From assembly GCF_001704415.2 (NCBI RefSeq), contig NC_030821.1, forward strand, positions 39,043,210 to 39,107,209: a stretch of DNA of 64,000 bases. The letters run 5' to 3'. Below the pieces are notes generated by a model that saw nothing but the letters and a program-made list of their open reading frames with translations, did no database searches and was not told the DNA's origin. A program made the position numbers and the translations under genes. Below are positions 1 through 11,557 of this stretch, in pieces (positions within the stretch are counted from its first letter, which is position 1; the number at the start of each line of letters is the position of its first letter). Source of the DNA: Capra hircus. Its lineage: Eukaryota > Chordata > Mammalia > Artiodactyla > Bovidae.

Positions 1-149
1 TTCAGCTTTCCTTCCTTCTCAAGCTATTGTCAAGCTCTGTCCTTCTGATTCCACCCACAGGTCTGGAAAGAAAGTCCCTACTTTCCTCTACACTGTGTTC
101 ACAGAGCCTCAGTCTGTACCCACCCAGCTCCTTGATCAAACCTGGTCTC

Positions 150-297
150 AGTCAGACCACTGGAGGAGGAGGACTGCTGGGTGTGCATTCAGCTCTGCTA
201 CTTACTAGCTGTGTGGCCTTGGACAAGTTACTGCACCTGTCTGTGCCCCAGTTTACTCACCTGGAAAATGGGGACAGTGATACTTTTGCTCCTTAAG
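150..297 (+). repeat. MIR SINE fragment
   Basis: The stretch follows the MIR core: a run reading ctagctgtgtggccttgg, then caagttactgcacctg, then a 'cctcagttt...ctg.aaaatgggga' type end. This is an old pan-mammalian tRNA-derived SINE, diverged and lacking a clear 5' head. Confidence 0.8.
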
Positions 298-309
298 AAA
301 CTTGGTGGC

Positions 310-518
310 GGTGGTTTAGTCGCCCAGTAGTGTCCGACTCTTTGTGACCCCATGGACTCTAGCCCATCAGGCTCTTCTGTCCTTGGGATTTCCCGGGCAA
401 GAATATTGGAGTGGCTGGCCATTTCCTTCTCCAGGGGATCTTCCAGACTCATGGATGAAACCCATGTCTCCTGCTTGGCAGGTGGATTCTTTACCACTGA
501 GCCACCTGGGAAACCCCT
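310..518 (-). repeat. Bov-tA SINE
   Basis: Read on the minus strand this begins with the tRNA-like head (ggtttcccaggtggctca) and continues into the BovA unit. It ends at the 'gactaaaccaccgcc' side near 310. Bov-tA is a ruminant-specific SINE mobilised by BovB. Confidence 0.88.
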
Positions 519-519
519 T

Positions 520-677
520 TAATAAACTTACATTTATTTAATTAATTATTTTATTTGGGTGTACCAGGTCATAGTTGTAGCATGTGGGATCTAGTTCACT
601 GACTAGGGATCGAACCTGGGCCCCCCTGCATTGGGAGCATGGAATTTTAGCCCCTGGACCACCAGGGAAGTCCCAAC
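520..677 (-). repeat. CHR-type tRNA-derived SINE, short form
   Basis: The minus strand starts with gggacttccctggtggtcca, has a box-B-like ggttcgatccctagtcagt, and ends in an AT-rich tail of taaat units near 530. It abuts the preceding Bov-tA. Confidence 0.8.
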
Positions 678-1042
678 TTATGTTTATGAATGCAATAATG
701 ATAGGATAATAATTTGGTTATAGAGTTTGGTAAGGATAATGCACAAGAAGGACAAAGAGAGACCGTACGAGAAAGATGACTCATACTGAGCCAGCCCCCT
801 AGAATGCCCTTGTCTCCAATCCTGTAAAGTCCTTGTGAGTCATTCTAGTCCTGGTTCACAATCTATTTCTTCCTTAGATCATTCCCTGCCTGTCTGCACT
901 GCCTTTGGAAATAGCATCTGTATGCTTGGTGCCCAGGGATTTAACCTTAGAACTTCTGCAGTTCAGCATTGCCTTACCTTGTGGGGTAGTTAGCTATGAA
1001 CTCGCCCATCTCCTCTACAATGCTGTATTTTATAATGCTTAT
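678..1042. other. Intergenic, no feature seen
   Basis: No coding signal, recognised repeat or compositional anomaly is visible. Confidence 0.5.
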
Positions 1043-1428
1043 TGTATTAGTTTGCTAGGGCTGCTATAACTAAGTGCCATAGGCAGTGCGACTCAACTAA
1101 TAGAAAATTATTTTCTTATAATTCTAGAGGCTGGAAGTCTGAGCTCAAGGTATCAGAAGGACTGGGTTCTTCTGAGTTCTCTCACTGGCTTGCAGACGGC
1201 CATCTTCTCCATGTGTCTTCATGGGGTCTTCCTTCTGAAGGTGTTTGTGTCCTAATCTCTTCTTCCCATAAGGACACCAGTTATATTGTATTAGGATCCA
1301 GCCTAATGACCTCATTTTAACTTGACCTCTTTAAAGACTGTCTCAAATGCAAGTCACATCCTGAAGTACTAAAGGTTAGAACTTCAATATAGGAATTTTG
1401 GTGGGGGTCACAATTCAGTCCATAATAC
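1043..1428 (-). repeat. MLT1-type MaLR LTR (solo)
   Basis: On the + strand this opens with tgtattagtttgctagggct and closes with cacaattcagtccataata, which is the reverse complement of a MLT1 LTR (5' tgttatggactgaattgtg). The 'aaggacaccagttatatt' and 'cctaatgacctcatttta' blocks are in the expected order. It is a non-coding solo LTR of an ancient mammalian retrotransposon. Confidence 0.8.
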
Positions 1429-1776
1429 TGATTGTTGACACCCCAATGACCTAACAAGGTGCCTGTCATATTTATGTCATGAATTAATTAAACAACATGA
1501 GAAGAAACCAGGGAAGGGGAAATAAGGCAGGATGCAGAGAAAAACAATTCCTAAAACCTACTTCTGATAGGATCTTTGGAAAGTCGTGGAGAAAGCAAGG
1601 AAGGTTAGTCATCACCTCTAAATGGTTTCCTTTCAATAACATGTCCTCACACCACAGTTATTTCTTTAGAGTTGGGTTTCATTCTTCTAGAAAAATGATA
1701 CCCTTGGGAAGGATGACTTAATAGAAAGACAAAATGAGGCAAGGCATTCTGCTTTTATTACTACTATGAAGCTTCA
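1429..1776. other. Intergenic, no feature seen
   Basis: A mildly AT-rich stretch with no supported gene or repeat. Confidence 0.5.
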
Positions 1777-1993
1777 GGGCTTCCCTCGTGGCTTAGATGG
1801 TAAAGAATCTGCCTGCAATGCAGAAGACTGGGGTTTGATCCCTATGTTGGGAAAACCTCCTGGAGAAGGGTATGACTACCCACTCTAGTATTCTTGCCTG
1901 GAGAATTCCATGGACAGAGGAGCCTAGCAGGCTACAGTACATGGGGTCACAGAGAGTCAGACACGACTGAGCAACTCTCTCTTTCACTTTTCA
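1777..1993 (+). repeat. Bov-tA SINE
   Basis: Head gggcttccctcgtggcttag, then box-B-like ggtttgatccctatgttg, then the BovA body, ending at gacacgactgagcaactctc. The short repeat atgaag flanks both ends (near 1766 and 1992), a possible target-site duplication. Confidence 0.9.
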
Positions 1994-2224
1994 TGAAGTC
2001 CTCATGTAGTAGAAAGTACATGTTAGCTACTGAAGGTTTTATTGTTGTCATCATCATCATCGTTGTGGGCTCCAAGCTCTATGAGGACAGGTTATTTCAC
2101 ACCTCATTTATTGCTGCACTTCCTGTTCTCAACAAGCTTAGTGAAAAGTAGAAGCTCAATATATGTGTTCAATAAAGGAAGATACTTCACCTCTGAGGCT
2201 TTCTTTCCTCATCTCTGCGAAGGA

Positions 2225-2440
2225 CTAATGTTTGTTGAGCCCTTACTGTGTGTGAGGCATCGTGTATTTTTTAATGTGGATCATTTCGTTTTCATCCTCA
2301 CACCAGTCATTCGAGGTGAATACTGTTTTGAAACAGAGAGGCGAGATACCAGTCAAAGGCACACAGCTAACAAACAGAAGAGCTCAGAGATTGTCAGACT
2401 CAAACTTGAAATACTAACCAACATGTTTTCATGCCTTCTT
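2225..2440 (-). repeat. MIR SINE fragment
   Basis: The + strand reads as the reverse complement of MIR: gttgagcccttactgtgtg, a degraded 'cctcacaaca' block, then a 'cacacagctaa' block. Confidence 0.7.
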
Positions 2441-2627
2441 CCCATCCAGAAAGAGGGTGGAAAGCTCCTATCTTCATGGGCCTGTTGAGAGGATTCAATA
2501 GCAATTTAAGTGGCTGCTACATAGAGGGAGCTCAGTTGTTATCAACTCCTCCACCTCACTCTGTACAATTCACCTTGCTGAGCAGACAAGGGCTCTAGGA
2601 TCTATCTTTCAACCAAAAACTCTGTCC

Positions 2628-2952
2628 AAGAGTGGTCCAGTGGTTAAGAATCTACCAGCCAATGCAGGAGACACGGGGTAGATCCCTGGTCTGGGAGGAT
2701 TCCACAGGGCAACTAAGCCTGTGCACCACGGCTACTGAGTCTGTGCTCTGGAGCCCATGCCTCACAACTACTGCAGCCCAAGTGTACCCTAAAGCTCATG
2801 CTCTGCAACAAGAGAAGGCCTCGCAATGAGAAGCCTGTGTAAGCAGTAGAGCGTAGCCCCGGCTCTCTGCAACTAGAGAAAGCCCAAGCGCAGCAACAAA
2901 GACCCAGTGCAACCAAAAATAAATGAATAAATAAAATTATTAAAAAAAAACC
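2628..2952 (+). repeat. CHR-type tRNA-derived SINE, near full length
   Basis: Starts gtggtccagtggttaagaat, passes through 'gggcaactaagcctgtg' and 'gcaactagagaaagccc', and ends in an (aaataaatga)-type tail plus poly-A. This is the long cetartiodactyl form. Confidence 0.88.
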
Positions 2953-3699
2953 CTACTCTGCTCAGGTCCTCCATTAATCCAAGCCCCCTGCAGGCACTGT
3001 CCCATTTTTCTGCTTCCCTTCAGCAAGAAGTGCTCTGTACTCAGGAGATGTCTCTACTTCATTTTCTCATCACCCATTTTCTCTTGAATCCATTCAAACC
3101 AGGCTTCTGCCTCACCTCTCTTCTGAAACTGCTCTTAGCATAATAACCAAATACCTCTGATATCAGCCTCCACCCTGTCTGATTTTCCACAACCTCTTAG
3201 CATCAGTCGGCAGAGCTAATGACTCTCCTCAAAAACTTCTTTTCTCCATGCTTCCTGGCTTTGGTTTCACTTCCCTAGATACTCTTTGTAATCCCCTTTG
3301 TGGTCTCCAGTGGTCAGGAAGTCACGTCCAGAATCGTGACTTACATGCCATCTGTGTGTGGATGGTTCCAAATTTCTGTCTTTAGCCCTGACTTCTCTGT
3401 GGAGTTTCATGTACCCAGCTTCCCATAGGACATCGCCACTTGCCAGTCTAATAGGCATCCTTAAATCAACATAAAACACAATTTGTGTGTCTGTATTTCC
3501 TTTCCTTTCTCTATTCAGACCTTTCACATTCTTTCTCACTCAAGTAATGACTCTATTCCTTGATCAGAATAAAAATCTAAGTCATCCTTAATTCCTTATT
3601 TTTGCTTATCCTACTTTCAGTCCATCAAAAAGTCCTGTTGAAGGTTTTGCCTCTAAAGTGTATCTCAAATTCATCTGAAATCTCTCCTTGGAACTGAAA
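2953..3699. other. Intergenic, no supported feature
   Basis: The stretch contains pyrimidine-rich text resembling diverged L2, but no block is clear enough to call. Confidence 0.4.
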
Positions 3700-3975
3700 T
3701 AAAATCCAGAGTTTTGACAGGCTTTCTGTCGTCTAGCCCCTGCCTGCCTCTTGGACCTTCAGCCTGCCCTCAGTCTCCCCAATGCCGGGAGCTTCAGGCC
3801 CACTGCACTGTATTCCTTGAACATAGAAGAATTATTTCTGCCTCAGGGCCTTTGCACTTACTGTTTTTTCTGCTTGGAATTCTTTATCCCAGATCTTCAC
3901 ATGACTGACTCCTTATCATTCAGGTCTCAACTAAATGTCATCTTCTTAGAGCAGATTTCCATGAGCACTTAGGAA
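3700..3975 (+). repeat. L2 LINE 3' fragment
   Basis: Contains cagggcctttgcacttactg, 'cttggaattctttatccc', 'cagatcttcacatgactgac' and 'tcaggtctcaactaaatgtc' in the order of the L2 3' region. The overlapping short open frames are shadows of this repeat. Confidence 0.75.
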
Positions 3976-4199
3976 ATTTCCACAGGCTTCCCACTCAGAG
4001 CTTCATGTCTGTTAGTTAGGAAAGTGTTTGGCTGTGAATAACAGTAAACCTAACATCGGCATAAACTGATAGATCCATGTGTATGTATTAAGACATCCAG
4101 GGGAGTTATGTCAGGGGCGTGCATGGCTCAGTGATGCCATCAAGGACTCAGGCTCTTTCTCACTTCCTACCCTGCCAGCCTTAACTTTGTAACTTTCTT

Positions 4200-4408
4200 G
4201 TGTGTTAGCTGCTCAGTTGTGTCTGACTCTGGGATCCCGCAGACTGAAGCCTACCAGACTTCTCTATCCGTGGAATTCTCCAGGCAAGAATACAGGAGTG
4301 GGTTGCCATTCCCTTCTGCAGGGGATCTTCCCAACCCAGGGATCGAACCTGGGCCTCCTGCATTGTAGGCAGATTCTTTACCATCTGAGCCACCAGAGAA
4401 GCTCACCA
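4200..4408 (-). repeat. Bov-tA SINE
   Basis: Minus-strand head at about 4408 (gagcttctctggtggctcag); the BovA end at about 4200 reads gtgtgttagctgctcagttg on the + strand. Confidence 0.9.
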
Positions 4409-4845
4409 GTCACTTTCTCACTTGTGGTATTTACTTCAAGGTCCCAAGCCAGCTGCTGCACCTCGGGGATTATGTCTGTGTCTCAAACAAAGAGAAAATA
4501 AAGTTCAAAGGACCAAAATCTTCTCTTATGTGGCTCTGCATTTTGCGGGGGCAGGGAAACCCTCCTCAGGATATTCTGCTTGAAGTCACAGACTAGAGTC
4601 TTGCCCCTCCCCCCAGCAGTAAGGGATGTTGGAGACACAAGCATTTAATCTTTCCACCATATACACTAGAGAGTGCAAAGGAGGAGGGTGCTGGGAATAA
4701 TTTGAGGCAGCCAATCCTGGTCACCTTTTATATCATGTAGCTCTGCTTGCTTTTTTCATAGAACTTGTGATTATCTGAAATTAATTACCTTGTTATTTAC
4801 CAGTTTTCTTACTTATGGTTTGCTTTTATTTATGGTAAGCTACAC

Positions 4846-5046
4846 TATCCCTGGTGGCTCAGACAGTAAAGAATCTGCCTACAGTGCAGGAGACTCGGGT
4901 CTGATCCCTTGGTCAGAAAGATCCCCTGGAGGAGGGCATGGCAACCCATTCTAGTATTCTTGCCTGGAGAATCCCATGGACAGAGGAGCCTGGAGGGCTA
5001 CAGTCCATAGGGTCTCACAGAGTCAGACATAAATGAGAGACTAATC
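4846..5046 (+). repeat. Bov-tA SINE
   Basis: Starts at ctatccctggtggctcagac, a slightly 5'-truncated head, and runs through the BovA body to cagacataaatgagagacta. Confidence 0.88.
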
Positions 5047-6412
5047 CACACAAGAATAGTGAGCTTATCTCTTTTGTCTCTGACTTTGACTAGAACAATC
5101 CCTAGCACATAGTAGGCATTCAAGAACTATCTGCTGACTGTTGAATAAACAAGCAAAAATAAATAGGGAAAATGTGCTTCCATGGTATAAATGGATCTCT
5201 GTTACGCATGAGACACAAATCGCTAGATAAATCAGTTTAACCGAGAGTGTCCTAGGCAGGTGGACGGGTGGGTCATCAGGACACTGCTGAGTGCTCTCCT
5301 CATCTGAGGAGTAGCTGGTTCTGTTCGCTGCGGTTGTATTGATAGGATGGATGGTATCTTCTGGTTAGGTCCACACTCCCTCTCAAAGTTGCCCTTCCTC
5401 AACTGGCAGGACGTCCATGGGTTAGAGAGATGCTAAATGGCCTCCCACAGTCTTCAGGCACTGGACGTGTTCATCTGGATTTGCTGAGCTTCACACACAA
5501 GCTCTAGAATATTATGTAAACTGTGTCTGGCATCTAGCAGGCTGGGTTAGGCTTGTGCTAAGTTTCTACATCAGCCCAAGGTTCTGTTTGAAAGAAAGGA
5601 TTTAGCGGTTCAAGCTCAAGGTGGAATGTGGTCACTGCTGGGATCTAGATGTGACTGGTGATGGCTGGTCCATTAATAGAGTGGTTGGTCCATTTTGCAG
5701 GGGGCACTGAAGGGCCTCATGGGGCTTGCTCACCCTAAGAAAGAGGTAAGCTACTAAGCTGAACTCAGTACCAACATCTCAATGATTCTCAAAGAGAAGA
5801 GATTCTGAATACTGCCTCTTGACGTAAGGAGCTGTAAATAAATATTGGAAGACATATTTTCACTACAAACCCAGGTACAAGGTGCAAAGTCACACTGCTT
5901 CTGCACCTGAGAAACAGGTGACACACAGGAAGGAAAGGCTGTTCCTCCCCCTTCTTCACCGCTCACATCTACAACTTTGAGGCATGGAAGGCATCAAAGA
6001 ACATAGAACCACTTTGGCTTGTTGGGGCCCCCAATGTGTTAGCCGCATTCCAGCAACTTCTTCCTGATCACATTGAAGACATCACCAGAAACTCTCAGAC
6101 ATAAGCTGGAGAGACCTGCTGGGGATGGAGCTGCTACCACAGGCGGCAGGAGGAAGGTGTCTGTGGCATAACTCACAATTGGAACTCATTTTAAATGTCA
6201 GCTTCAACCCCCATTTCAGGCTGATGAAGCCCAGGGAAAATGGGCTACACACATTGACTAAATGAATGAGTATTTACCACATAGATGCTGAGAAGGAAAC
6301 AGATACAGTCCCTACTTTCATAGAGTTAAATACAGTATACATGGAGAGAGAGAGAGAGAGAAAAGATAGACTGCAACCGCAGAATTGATGAGAGGGCCGA
6401 ACACTGGATACG
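5047..6412. other. Mostly unique intergenic sequence
   Basis: About 5090-5150 looks like the 3' end of a MIR or L2 element (agcacatagtaggcattcaa). A (GA)n tract sits at about 6341-6362. No gene is supported; the short open frames lack homology I can recognise and lack splice context. Confidence 0.5.
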
Positions 6413-6632
6413 GGCTTCCCAGGTGGCGCTAGTGGTAAGGAACCTGCTTGCCAATCAGGAGATGTAAGGGATGCAAGTTCCATCCCTGGACTGGGAAGAT
6501 CCCCCGGAGAAGGAAATGGCAACCCACTCCAGTATTCTTGCCTGGAGAATCCCATGGACAGAGGAGCCTGGCAGGTTACAGTCCATAGGGTCGCACAGAG
6601 TTGGACACAACTGAAGAGACTTAGCATGCACA
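6413..6632 (+). repeat. Bov-tA SINE
   Basis: Head gggcttcccaggtggcgct, complete BovA body, end at ggacacaactgaagagactt. Confidence 0.9.
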
Positions 6633-7505
6633 AAAATTGGATAGAAAAAAGAAAAATTAACAACAGATGTGTAAGAAATCTCTGTACTTTCTGCCCAATT
6701 TTGCTGTGAATCTAAAAGAAGTTCTAAAAATGAAACATTTTTTAAAGTAAAATCGGCAAAATTAATTGAGGATATTGAAGAAGACTCAGAAGTTTGAGGA
6801 AAGTGACTCTTAGGAAGCAGATTCCAACAGTTCTCCATCTCCATCTCTGCAACTTCAAATCATAGCCAGCACTGCCAGGAGCCAACCGCCTCTTCTTCTC
6901 CCCGCACCCCCCCCCCCCCCGCCCTGCCCCAACTCAGTCCAGTCCTTTCTGTCCCCTCCTCATGCACCTAGAGTTCCACTGCCTCTATCACACAAGTGAT
7001 AGCCTGGCAAAGGTGACTTAGTGCATTGTCCCTGTGGCTGGACTGTGTCTGCAGCCCAGGCTCTGCATGGCATCGCCTATCAGTGAGCCCACTGCAGGGA
7101 CTTGAGAACCATCCACTGACTGCCTGACAGTGAATGAATGAAGCGGAGTCACATTACAACAGGTGAGGTTTAGGTCGGACAGACATGCTTCTTGTCAGGT
7201 TCCTGAGAAGCTAAGACAGCTGTGAGGGGGTGGCTGTGGTTCACACCGAGTCAGGCTCAGCTGGGGGTGGGGGTGGGGGGAAGGATTAACCCCTTGGCTG
7301 CAGCAAAGTTCCCAGGAACGAGTCTGTTTCTGCCACAGGGGCAAGGTCAGTCCAGCTCACTGGCCATGCAGGGACTTTGCAAATATACCAAGTTTTAGAA
7401 TCCTAAAAATGGAGGATGCCACCATTCATGGGACTCCCATGAACCTTAAAACCAAATGCTAAAATCATTCTACTATTTGCTACCTTGACCAGATAAAGGA
7501 CAAGC
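6633..7505. other. Unique intergenic sequence with poly-C and G-rich tracts
   Basis: A 14-base C run lies at 6907-6920. A G-run cluster (ggggg-t-ggggg-t-gggggg) lies near 7260-7281. No coding feature is supported. Confidence 0.5.
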
Positions 7506-7543
7506 CATGTATGTGTGTGTGTGTGTGTATGCGCGCACACGCG
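7506..7543. repeat. Alternating pyrimidine-purine tract (TG)n-(CG)n
   Basis: Every step from 7506 to 7543 alternates pyrimidine and purine. A TG-rich first half is followed by gcgcgcacacgcg. This composition favours left-handed Z-DNA under torsional stress. Confidence 0.8.
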
Positions 7544-7610
7544 ATCAGTTTCTTAAATTCTGCAAAAATATTCTGAATTTTTGTGAAAGACACATTTACT
7601 CAGGCTACTC

Positions 7611-7820
7611 TCGTGTGCTCAGTTGCTCAGTCATGTCTGACTCTTTGTGACCCCAGGGACTGACTAGCCCTCAAGGCTCTTCTATCCATGGGATTTCCCA
7701 GGCAAGAATACTGGAGTGGGTTGCCACTTCCTTCTCCAGGGGATCTTCCCAACCAAGAGAGCAAATGGTGTCTCTTGCATTAGCAGGTGGATCCTTTACC
7801 ACTGAGCCACCAGGGAAACC
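7611..7820 (-). repeat. Bov-tA SINE
   Basis: Minus-strand head near 7820 (ggtttccctggtggctcag); the distal end near 7611 reads cgtgtgctcagttgctcagt on the + strand. Confidence 0.9.
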
Positions 7821-8097
7821 ACATCTTAAAAAACAGCATTTGTCTTAAAGTCACCTTCTCATGGCAGGTGCTGTCCTGACTAGGTGTGCAAAGATTAGAA
7901 GGCAGATGTGGGGAATACGACTGACCAAGAATGAGGAAGGAAATGCACTATTTGGCAATACTGAGAGAGCAGGGTTGAAAACAGCAAAGTGGAGAAAGGG
8001 AGGACTGAACAGTAATCAGAGCACACCTTGCTCATTGTTTGTCTGCTTTGACCAGGATCCTCGACAGAAATGTGTTTGCCATTAAGACCCAGTCTGG

Positions 8098-8352
8098 GAC
8101 TTCCTGGTGGTGCAGTGGATAAGAATCTACCTGTCAATGCAGGCAACACAGGTTTGATCACTGGTCCGGGAAGATTCAACATGCCTGTGGGCAACTGAGC
8201 CCCCTGTACCACAACTATTGAGCCTGAGTGCCCTAGAACCATGCCCTGCAACAAAGAGTAGCCCCTGCTTTCCACAGCTAGAGAAAAAAACCTGAGCAAA
8301 AGCAAAAAAGACCCATTGCATCCCCCAAATAAATAAATAAGCCATAGGAAAA
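8098..8352 (+). repeat. CHR-type tRNA-derived SINE
   Basis: Starts gggacttcctggtggtgcag, has 'gggcaactgagccccctgta' and 'cagctagagaaa' blocks, and ends in aaataaataaataa. Confidence 0.88.
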
Positions 8353-8370
8353 AAAAGACCTGGTCTATAA

Positions 8371-8617
8371 TGAAGGCAGGACTGATGCTGAAGCCTTCTG
8401 ATGTGAAGAGCTGATTCATTGGAAAAGACCCTGAGGCTGGGAAAGATTAAAGGCAAAAAGAGAGGGCAACAGAGGATGAGATGGTTGGACGGCATCACTG
8501 ACTCGATGGACATGAATTTAAGCAAACTCGGGGAGACAGTGACAGATAGGAAAGCCTGGCATGCTGCAGTCCATGAGATCATGGAGTTGGACTCAAGTTA
8601 GCAACTGAGCAACAATA
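8371..8617 (+). mobile_element. BovB LINE 3'-end fragment
   Basis: Matches the BovB 3' end (compare 60258-60505), including gaagagctgattcattggaa and 'catcactgactcgatggaca'. A block of about 25 bp present in the other copies is missing near 8397, so this is a 5'-truncated, internally deleted copy. Its open frame is the remnant C-terminal region of the BovB polyprotein and is not a gene. Confidence 0.85.
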
Positions 8618-8649
8618 ATAACGGGGATACATTACCTACCTGCCAACTC

Positions 8650-8775
8650 ATCTGCAATAAAAGAATCTGAATATATGCGTGTGAGTGTGTAATGGAATCA
8701 CTGTTCTGTCCACCTGAAATTAACATTACATTGTAAATCAACTGTACTTCCATTAAAAAGTTTTTTAATGTAAAA
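8650..8775 (+). repeat. L1 LINE 3'-end fragment
   Basis: The segment 'ctgtccacctgaaattaaca' followed by 'acattgtaaatcaactgtac' is the artiodactyl L1 3' end, also seen at 61770-62135. Confidence 0.75.
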
Positions 8776-10398
8776 AAAGTGTCACAATAGTTACCTTTAC
8801 TATGTGCAATGCACTCTGATATTTTCTATTATACTCTGAAGTATAGTGTACTATTTCTTTTTCTAAAATGCTAGTCACATCCATGAAACTGAGTGGACTG
8901 TGGCCATCCGTTTTAAAATCCCTGCCCCTTCAACTTTAGATGGAGTGAGCTATGTGCTTCTCTCAGTGAATCACCCTCCTTTCTGTGAGGTGAGTCACCA
9001 TCAGGGCCCAGCGGTCCTCCCAGTAAGAAAGCTGGATGAACCATCTTCATGCTGCTCCCGGCAGGTTTAGCTCGTTCACCCTGGGCTCCCAAAGCGCACT
9101 GAGTGAAGGGTCAGAGGATGGAGGCTACCTCCTGCCTGTCCCCCAACCTCAATGAGTCTCTGGCCTCTCATCCTTACAAAATGGACATTCCCCAAAAGCT
9201 CATGGATTCAGACTCTGTCACAGGATGAAATTTATTTTCCTTTGGTTCAAAGTTATGACAAAGTCTTGTCTGAGAAATGTGAAGCGAATCAAGTGATGTT
9301 CTTGAGACCCACCCAGAAAACGTCCGTATCTTTCCATTGTACTTGAAGATGTTAAACAAGCTTGGGGCACTGGGAGAGTGAAGTCCACCCCACCCCAACT
9401 CTAAGTTCCCTTTTCTCAGATAATCTGAATCCAAAGAATGTTACCTGAGTCATTTCCTTGCTTATTTAGAGAGGCAATGCTTGGCATCAGACCAGAAACA
9501 AAAATCAGACAAAAATGACTGGACAACAGAGAAAGGATCACTTTGGGGTTTCTCCAAAGTCACAGCAGGGAGGAGACATTGCACCTCCACGCCTGAGGTC
9601 TGAGTCCTGCTAATCGGGAAAATATCTGATTGTCAGTATGCTATTAGACGGTGCTGTGTGTGTGTCAGGCATGTTTTAGCAACTAAACAACAACAACAAT
9701 GCTGAGAAAAGAAGTGAATATTCTAGTGTTAGTGTTATTAAGTAAGACATGACCGTAAGATCCCTGAGTAAGGAGATAGGAGGTCTGGATCCTTTGCTGG
9801 TGCCGAAGCTTAGCTCTGGGAGGTGGACAGGCACCAGATGTTTCTAGTACCTACGAGGGGTCATGGGGTATATTGGGGGTTGTTTGTATCACCTGGCATA
9901 TTGGGGGTTGTTTGAAAGTAGTTGTGGGGCAAATGACAAAGGACTTACTGGAGTGCCCCCTCTCCCAGGAGGCCAGTACCTTGAAGTTTTGCTTTTATGT
10001 AGTTCAAGGGCAGCTGACAAGAGTCAGAAAGCCCACTGTGTCCTCCTATACTGTGGTCCTCCGCAGACATGACGCCAGGCCCTCAGGAGCCAGCTTTGTG
10101 TACATACTGCTGGGCCACGTGAGAGTCGTGGGAAGCGGTGGCTGGTGGGATCTGTGTCCAGGACAAGGTGTGAATGTGAGTTCCGCCCTTTTCTTTCAGG
10201 CTGCCCTGGAAACCTCCCACTTAGAAGCACAGAGGACAGACTGCAGAAAGAGTCAGCTCTCTGATGGCACAGGCCTAAGCAAAGGCACCCCATTGGGGAA
10301 GGAAAGACAGGCTCAGTGCACCTGGATTATGAGAGTGATAAGGTTTGGTGAAATCCCAAAGAGGTCTGTTCTGTGTTGTATGGTCATTGGGCTGATTT
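8776..10398. other. Unique intergenic sequence
   Basis: No gene is supported. A 187-residue frame near 9873-10436 runs into a SINE tail and shows no recognisable domain. A 16-bp direct repeat (tattgggggttgtttg) occurs at 9870-9885 and 9899-9914. Confidence 0.5.
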
Positions 10399-10540
10399 TT
10401 AAATTTTTATTTTTTTTTAAGAAGTTTCTTCGGTGATGCCACACAGCATGTGGCATCTTAGTTCCCCAACCAGGGATTGAACCTGTGCCCCCTGCATTGG
10501 AAGAATGGAGTCTTAACCACTGGACCACCAGGAAAGTCCC
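10399..10540 (-). repeat. CHR-type SINE, short form
   Basis: Minus-strand head gggactttcctggtggtcca near 10540; box-B-like ggttcaatccctggttgg; T-rich distal end near 10400. Confidence 0.83.
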
Positions 10541-11289
10541 TTTGTGGCTGATTTTTGTTTCTGATCTGTGGTGTCTTCAGGCACCCATTTATTCTATTAC
10601 TTTAAAGATGTAACAACTCCTGGAATTTATTTTACAGCATTTTTATTCCTGAAGTTTTTCTGTTTTTTGGTGTTTTTTTTTTCCCCCTCTAAAACGCTGG
10701 CTATGCTTTCAGAAAATTAGACTTAATTTAAAACCTTACTACGTTTAGCTCTTTATATTAGAAAAGACATGATATTAGCAACCCATGTAGGAGACTGGCT
10801 GAGATTTACATATATTAATATTTGCATGTGTAAGATGCTGTATATAATAATATATAACAATACTTGTATGTGTAAGCAACTGCCTAGAGTATAACTTCCT
10901 AGAGGGTCAGGGCCATGGCTACTGCCTGTGACCTTAGGCTTAGCAACCACACTCAATACACAGATGTGAATAGTGAATGAAAGGGCAGGTCTTGATCATA
11001 GATTAGAGTCACTGTGAATCAGAAAAGGCTCATTTGTTGCTGAATATTATGTATTTACAAGGAAGCTAAAATGAAACAGTTGTGATTATAAGGGAAAAGT
11101 CAACCTTATAGCATCAGTGGGAGAACACAGTAAATCAGTGTTCCTGTTTCCTCCAGATTTAAGAAATCAGCAGCAAGGTGTAAGGCTTATAAGAGTTTCA
11201 GCAATATGTTCACTTTATAGAGTATTTCAATGCCAAGCTGTTAATCATAAAGTTACAATGCAGTTGCCACATGGCTATGGACTGCTATT
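10541..11289. other. AT-rich intergenic sequence
   Basis: No supported gene. A degenerate repeat of 'ttgcatgtgtaagatgctg' and 'ttgtatgtgtaagcaactg' lies near 10822-10885. Confidence 0.45.
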
Positions 11290-11557
11290 ATTTTTATTTA
11301 TTTATTTAATTTTTGGCCCCACTCAGGCTTCCTCTAGCTGCAGGGAGCCAGCGGGGCGACGCTAGTTGCGGTGTGTGGGCCTCTCATTGCAGTGGGTTCT
11401 CTTGTTGCAGAGCGCAGTCTCTAGGCGGGGGCTCAGTAGTTGTGGCCCATGGCTCTGATTGCTCTGTGGCAGGTGGGGTCTTCCTAGGCCAGGGATCAAA
11501 CCCATGTTCCCTGCATTGGCAGGCAGATTCTTAACCACTGGCCCACCAGAGAAGCCT
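11290..11557 (-). repeat. CHR-type SINE, long form
   Basis: Minus-strand head ggcttctctggtgggccagt near 11556; the distal (tttatttattta) tail lies near 11293-11310. The internal 'tctcattgcagtgggttctc' block fits the long CHR form. Confidence 0.87.

Noticed and set aside
1777..1850. tRNA gene in the head of Bov-tA and CHR elements (here and at similar loci)
   Set aside because: The A and B boxes are tRNA-like, but the cloverleaf is not preserved and the text continues into the SINE body.
6907..6920. Poly-C tract as a functional element
   Set aside because: A homopolymer in a pyrimidine-rich stretch with no surrounding motif. Likely slippage or a sequencing-length artefact.
9873..10436. 187-codon frame as a gene
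   Set aside because: Overlapped by frames on both strands, with no recognisable domain, and it ends at a SINE tail. No processed-gene hallmarks such as a poly-A tail with target duplication.
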